Shown here one piece after another: positions 60,590-64,000 of a stretch of 64,000 nt of DNA; the stretch's first letter is position 1; every line of letters begins with the position of its first letter. The notes below the pieces were generated by a model, which saw only the letters and a program-made list of their open reading frames with translations, had not been told where the DNA came from and searched no databases. This stretch comes from Antedon mediterranea (taxonomy: Eukaryota > Echinodermata > Crinoidea > Comatulida > Antedonidae): positions 10,911,201 through 10,975,200 of the forward strand of contig NC_092670.1 of the NCBI RefSeq assembly GCF_964355755.1, written 5' to 3'. The position numbers and the translations under genes were made by a program.

Positions 60590-61269
60590 ATTTTTTAGAT
60601 TCTCACGCAGCAGAACAACAACGAACAGGAATACATTAAGAAGTTTGTGAGTAACCTGCTTGACATATACCAGTATGACAAAACAGAAATACTGGAGTTT
60701 ATTTTTCTAGTCCAAGTAGTGGCAGAATTCCAGACCACCTGATTCGACTACGAGAGACAGTACAATGAGATCTTGTGCTATGTTTTCCTGAATATGAAGG
60801 AAGGAGCTTTACATAAGAAGAAAGTTAGCCCTTCTCGCAGAGGACATACCATCGGTTATTCAATTATCAACAAGATTCCCGACTCCCGACTTAATAACGT
60901 TTTTAAACCCAGCGCATGTATGTTGAACGACTCGGCTGCAAACTGATGTACAATTGGCAATCAACAATACCGAGGACTTAATCGAGGGTTTGCGCTATGT
61001 TAAAGAACCAAGTTTAACTCTTAACCAGAGCGATCTTAGAATAAAGACCAATGAGTGTCTACCCTCATTAGTTGCTATCGACAAAATTCAATCCATTTTT
61101 CAAGCTGATACGTCTAATAACTTCATCAGCCCAAAAAGTCCATCAGTCATTATGGATTTAACAACTGAAACTTCCATTATGTCTACACCCGCAGAACTTT
61201 CTCCTAAATTGTTGTCTGGTGAGTTTGGCAACCAGGCGACAGACGATTTGATATCCCAAGCAATACATG
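60590..61269 (+). pseudogene. degenerate unrecognised ORF, interrupted by a transposon
   Basis: Frames with stops and shifts read NNNEQEYIKKFVSNLLDIYQ, YDKTEILEFIFLVQVVAEFQ, DYERQYNEILCYVFLNMKEG, then from about 60957 an open frame (EDLIEGLRYVKEPSLTLNQS onward) to the left edge of the transposon at 61270. After it, at 63235-63306, GSELPKFSTPNKPKEEVKTP ends in a stop. I do not recognise the protein; absence of introns and decay suggest a retroelement-borne or processed gene. Confidence 0.5.
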
Positions 61270-63234
61270 TGGCCGTATTCACCAATCTCACTTAGGCTAA
61301 GGGAAATACTTACCCTTAAAATTTTAGAATTCCCTTAACAAAGGGAAACACTTAAGGGGTATTCACAAATGAGTTAAGGGATTCACTTACCTAAGGAAAA
61401 CACTTAATTTAAGGGTAAAACTTAAGGGTAAAAATAATCATAAATATTCATGAGTTGTCCCATTGTACAATCACAGAGGATTTAATTGGACTCGCAATAG
61501 GTCTAGCCTAGATGCTACTAACAAACCAACATTCTGTGCAGGCTTAAACCTGTCTGTATTGAGGAATATGCATCCTAGGCTGGTTACTTGGAAGACCAAC
61601 AGGGGGCCTAGCATCTCTACCTAGCCTACTAGACTGGGGGATGATTTATATTACAACGAAATGAGAAGCCATCTTCCACGAAAATAATGGCAGTCAAAAT
61701 AAAAACAAATAAATGAAAATAAGACTAATTTGTATGGTAAGGATCAGCAAAAAAGGTCAAGATGCTACTCAAATCAAACCAAACATGAATCCCTAGGGTG
61801 TCACGAAACCTAAGACCACAAAAGCTAAGACCCCCTAAGACCTAAGATCACGAAAGCTAAGACCCAAGACCTAACTAAGATTACAAATATTTATCTTTCG
61901 CACCTGCCTTGTATTTTAACTCCCAACATTTATTCTGAATACCACACCTTAGAATTGGCACTTTCATGAAAAAGAATCACATAAAAAGTAACAAACACAT
62001 TTTTAAATTGATGATTTTACAGACGTTTTTCTCGCACACAAAATGTCGACTAGCCTACAGTACATTAGGCCTACCCCATGTTCAATGTTTTTGTTTATAT
62101 GGAACGTCAAAAGAGCAAACATTATATAGAGGGCTGAAAACTCTGTGGAGTCCATCTACAGTGTGGATGGAACAATGTAAAATTAAAATTGTAATGATAA
62201 TAGTATAATCATGCAAGTACGAGGAAATAAACACTGGCAAATAAATTTTAATTAAAAAATCATGATAAGTTTTTTTGTTTCGTTTTCTTTCTGTTTTTAT
62301 ACTTGTACTATTATTGTTGCTCTTTTGGCGCTCCATAGAAACAAAAACATTGAGCATGGGGAGCTCGACGAGTTACATTACAGTATACAAAGAAACACAT
62401 CTGTAAAATCATAAATTTAAAGGATTTATTTATTTGTTATTATGTGTTTCTCCTTTTGAAAGTACTTATAAGTTCTAATTTTAAAGTGTGGTGTTCAGGA
62501 TAAAGTTAGTCAACAAATTTGGAGTCAAAATACAAGAAAGGCAGGTGCGTAAGAAAAACATCCTCGGAACCAACACAATGGAGTAAATATATACAAACAA
62601 ACAACCCGTCAAGTTTGTTTGTTGTAAAGAAAAAATATACATTTACTCAACGGGCGAAAATAATGTGAGTTTATCTATGTTTTGCGGTGGTATTAAATTA
62701 TATTTATGGTAATAAATGAAACCTACTGTGTTTAAAATTATGTATGGATAACCAAGTATTGTTTTTAAGCTGTAGTATATCTTAGAATTTGTAATCTTAG
62801 GTCTTGGGTCTTAGCTTTCGTGATCTTAGGTCTTACGGGGTCTTAGCTTTTGTGGTCTTAGGTTTCGTGACACCCTGAATCCCTAGGCTAGGCTGGTTAC
62901 TGGGCACACCAACAGGGGGCCTAGCATCTCTACCTATGACTGGGGCTGTCTACAAGTAGGCATAGTACTCGCACATACAGAATCGTCAGCACAACCAAGG
63001 TACTGAATAGTTAAGGGAACTTTTAAGGGACCTCTGAGGTCCCTTAAAAGTTAAGGGACCTCTGAGGTCCCTTAAAAGTTAAGGGGAAAATAGACCAAGT
63101 TAAGGGTTTCCCTTAACCTTAAACCCTTTGTGAATACCACTTAAGTGAAACCCTTAATATTTTCTTGATTTAAGGGAAATTCTTAGGATTTAAGGGAAAT
63201 ATCTCACTTAATGTGATTTTGGTGAATACGGCCA
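61270..63234. mobile_element. TIR element (TGGCCGTATTCACCAA ends) containing a nested element
   Basis: TGGCCGTATTCACCAA at 61270 and its complement ending at 63234. Subterminal regions are rich in CTTAAGGG/CCCTTAA words on both sides (61300-61430 and 63005-63210). A second transposon (61795-62876) sits inside. Target duplication not resolved. Confidence 0.72.
61795..62876. mobile_element. hAT-type fold-back element, 1082 bp, 8-bp target duplication
   Basis: Ends AGGGTGTCACGAAACCTAAG and exact complement; GAATCCCT repeats at 61787-61794 and 62877-62884. The element is nearly a palindrome: its two halves share ACCTAAGATCACGAAAGC, GCACCTGCCTT, TGATTTTACAGA and CAATGTTTTTGTTT blocks. Related to the fragment at 52890-53750. 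No transposase. Confidence 0.9.
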
Positions 63235-63561
63235 CAGGCTCTGAACTTCCCAAATTTTCAACTCCAAATAAACCAAAGGAGGAAGTTAAAACACCACGCT
63301 TATAGACCTACGAAAAGCCTCCATCGCTTTTTCATACGTTTAGTGGAGGACTTTATCAATCTACTTCGAATGCAGCGTTAAGAAAACATATACATGACAT
63401 CAGTATCCGCAGCGTCACTGATATAATTTCGCTGAAAAATCGCAATCATCCTTGCCTCATTCTGTGTTGTGTTGGACAATGAATCTGATACTCTGATCAT
63501 CTCATCACCTGAATCGTGGCCAGACAGAGTTCGCGTGAGGGACTTTACACCTAGAAAGCCG

Positions 63562-63755
63562 AGGAATAACTTACATTGCTTCAAACATCATCCTACCTGA
63601 TGAGGTTGTGAAAAAGTTAAACACAATATTTAAAAAATTTATTTGGAATTAGATCGGAGCGAATATGAATTAGGTGGATTAAAAGTGTTCCACCTTGGCA
63701 ACTATTTAGAATCTATTAGTTTATCGTGGATAATAAAATTGAGTTGTGTCTCTTG
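63562..63755 (+). pseudogene. L1/Tx1-like LINE fragment (RT thumb region)
   Basis: Reads TYIASNIILPDEVVKKLNTI, FKKFIWN, a stop, then ELGGLKVFHLGNYLESISLS and WIIKL, the GGL...SWI pattern found after the reverse transcriptase in L1-type LINEs. Contains stops; dead. Confidence 0.75.
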
Positions 63756-64000
63756 TGTCATCTGCAAAACAAGTAATTTTTAGCTCGTTCCTGTCGTGTA
63801 AATTTTGAGGTAGTTTAATACACTTAATTTAGTCAGACTGTCTAATTTTGCAAGCAAGTGGTTCTACACCTAGTACAAAAAGAAAGCAGAGATTGGACAG
63901 CCTTGTCTTACTCCTCTTTCGACATTAAAGAATTTAGACACATGTCCGTTATTGATCAAAATGAAGGATTTTTCCAAAGTTTAGTCTTTTGAGAACATCT
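63755..64000 (-). pseudogene. L1/Tx1-like LINE fragment (RT core)
   Basis: Minus strand from the window end reads KSFILINNGHVSKFFNVERG, VRQGCPISAFFLY, a stop, and in another frame ELKITCFADDT, the catalytic FADD motif. Faces the plus-strand fragment, so either two insertions or an inversion through one element. Continues beyond the window. Confidence 0.78.

Noticed and set aside
62082-62357. 91-codon minus-strand ORF
   Set aside because: Falls across the centre of the hAT fold-back element; an artefact of its inverted halves.

Overview
This is eukaryotic, AT-rich, intron-containing DNA. Gene families, long introns and the load of DNA transposons point to a marine invertebrate deuterostome, most likely an echinoderm; this is inferred from style and families, not from a species match. 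Three protein-coding genes can be assembled by splicing, and most of the rest is transposons and tandem arrays, many inside introns.

Layout. (1) 346-5015 (+): a three-exon class A GPCR of 351 residues, closest to kisspeptin (GPR54-type) receptors. (2) 9258-43898 (+): a seven-exon gene of 408 residues matching GTDC1/QTMAN, the glycosyltransferase that mannosylates queuosine in tRNA-Asp. Its coding sequence is 1.2 kb spread over 34.6 kb. Its introns hold a 157-bp satellite array, a dead LINE, an 18-bp minisatellite, a TTAA-type transposon, a 5.9 kb fold-back element with a 2.3 kb near-perfect palindrome, and a PIF/Harbinger element. (3) 39702-32156 (-): a four-exon secreted PAN/apple plus fibrinogen-domain protein (312 residues), complete and nested antisense in intron 5 of GTDC1. 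(4) 59087-48280 (-): a second copy of the fibrinogen gene, three exons seen, with its first exon not found in the window. Its last intron was expanded by a 6.8 kb satellite-filled element, and a hAT-like element sits just upstream of its first visible exon. (5) 60.5-64 kb: nested transposons in a broken unrecognised ORF, then two L1-like reverse transcriptase fragments in opposite orientation.

The genes do not form a pathway: a neuropeptide receptor, a tRNA-modification enzyme, and a duplicated secreted lectin-like family of the kind used in innate recognition. The most unusual signals are non-coding: (a) the palindromic octamer TAGGCCTA, abundant through the window, which in two pairs of duplicated sequences sits where the other copy has only TA, as if left by an insertion or excision at TA; (b) the giant palindrome carrying six perfect DR1 nuclear-receptor-type sites in mirror positions; (c) two mobile elements whose empty target sites are preserved in neighbouring repeat copies, fixing their ends exactly.
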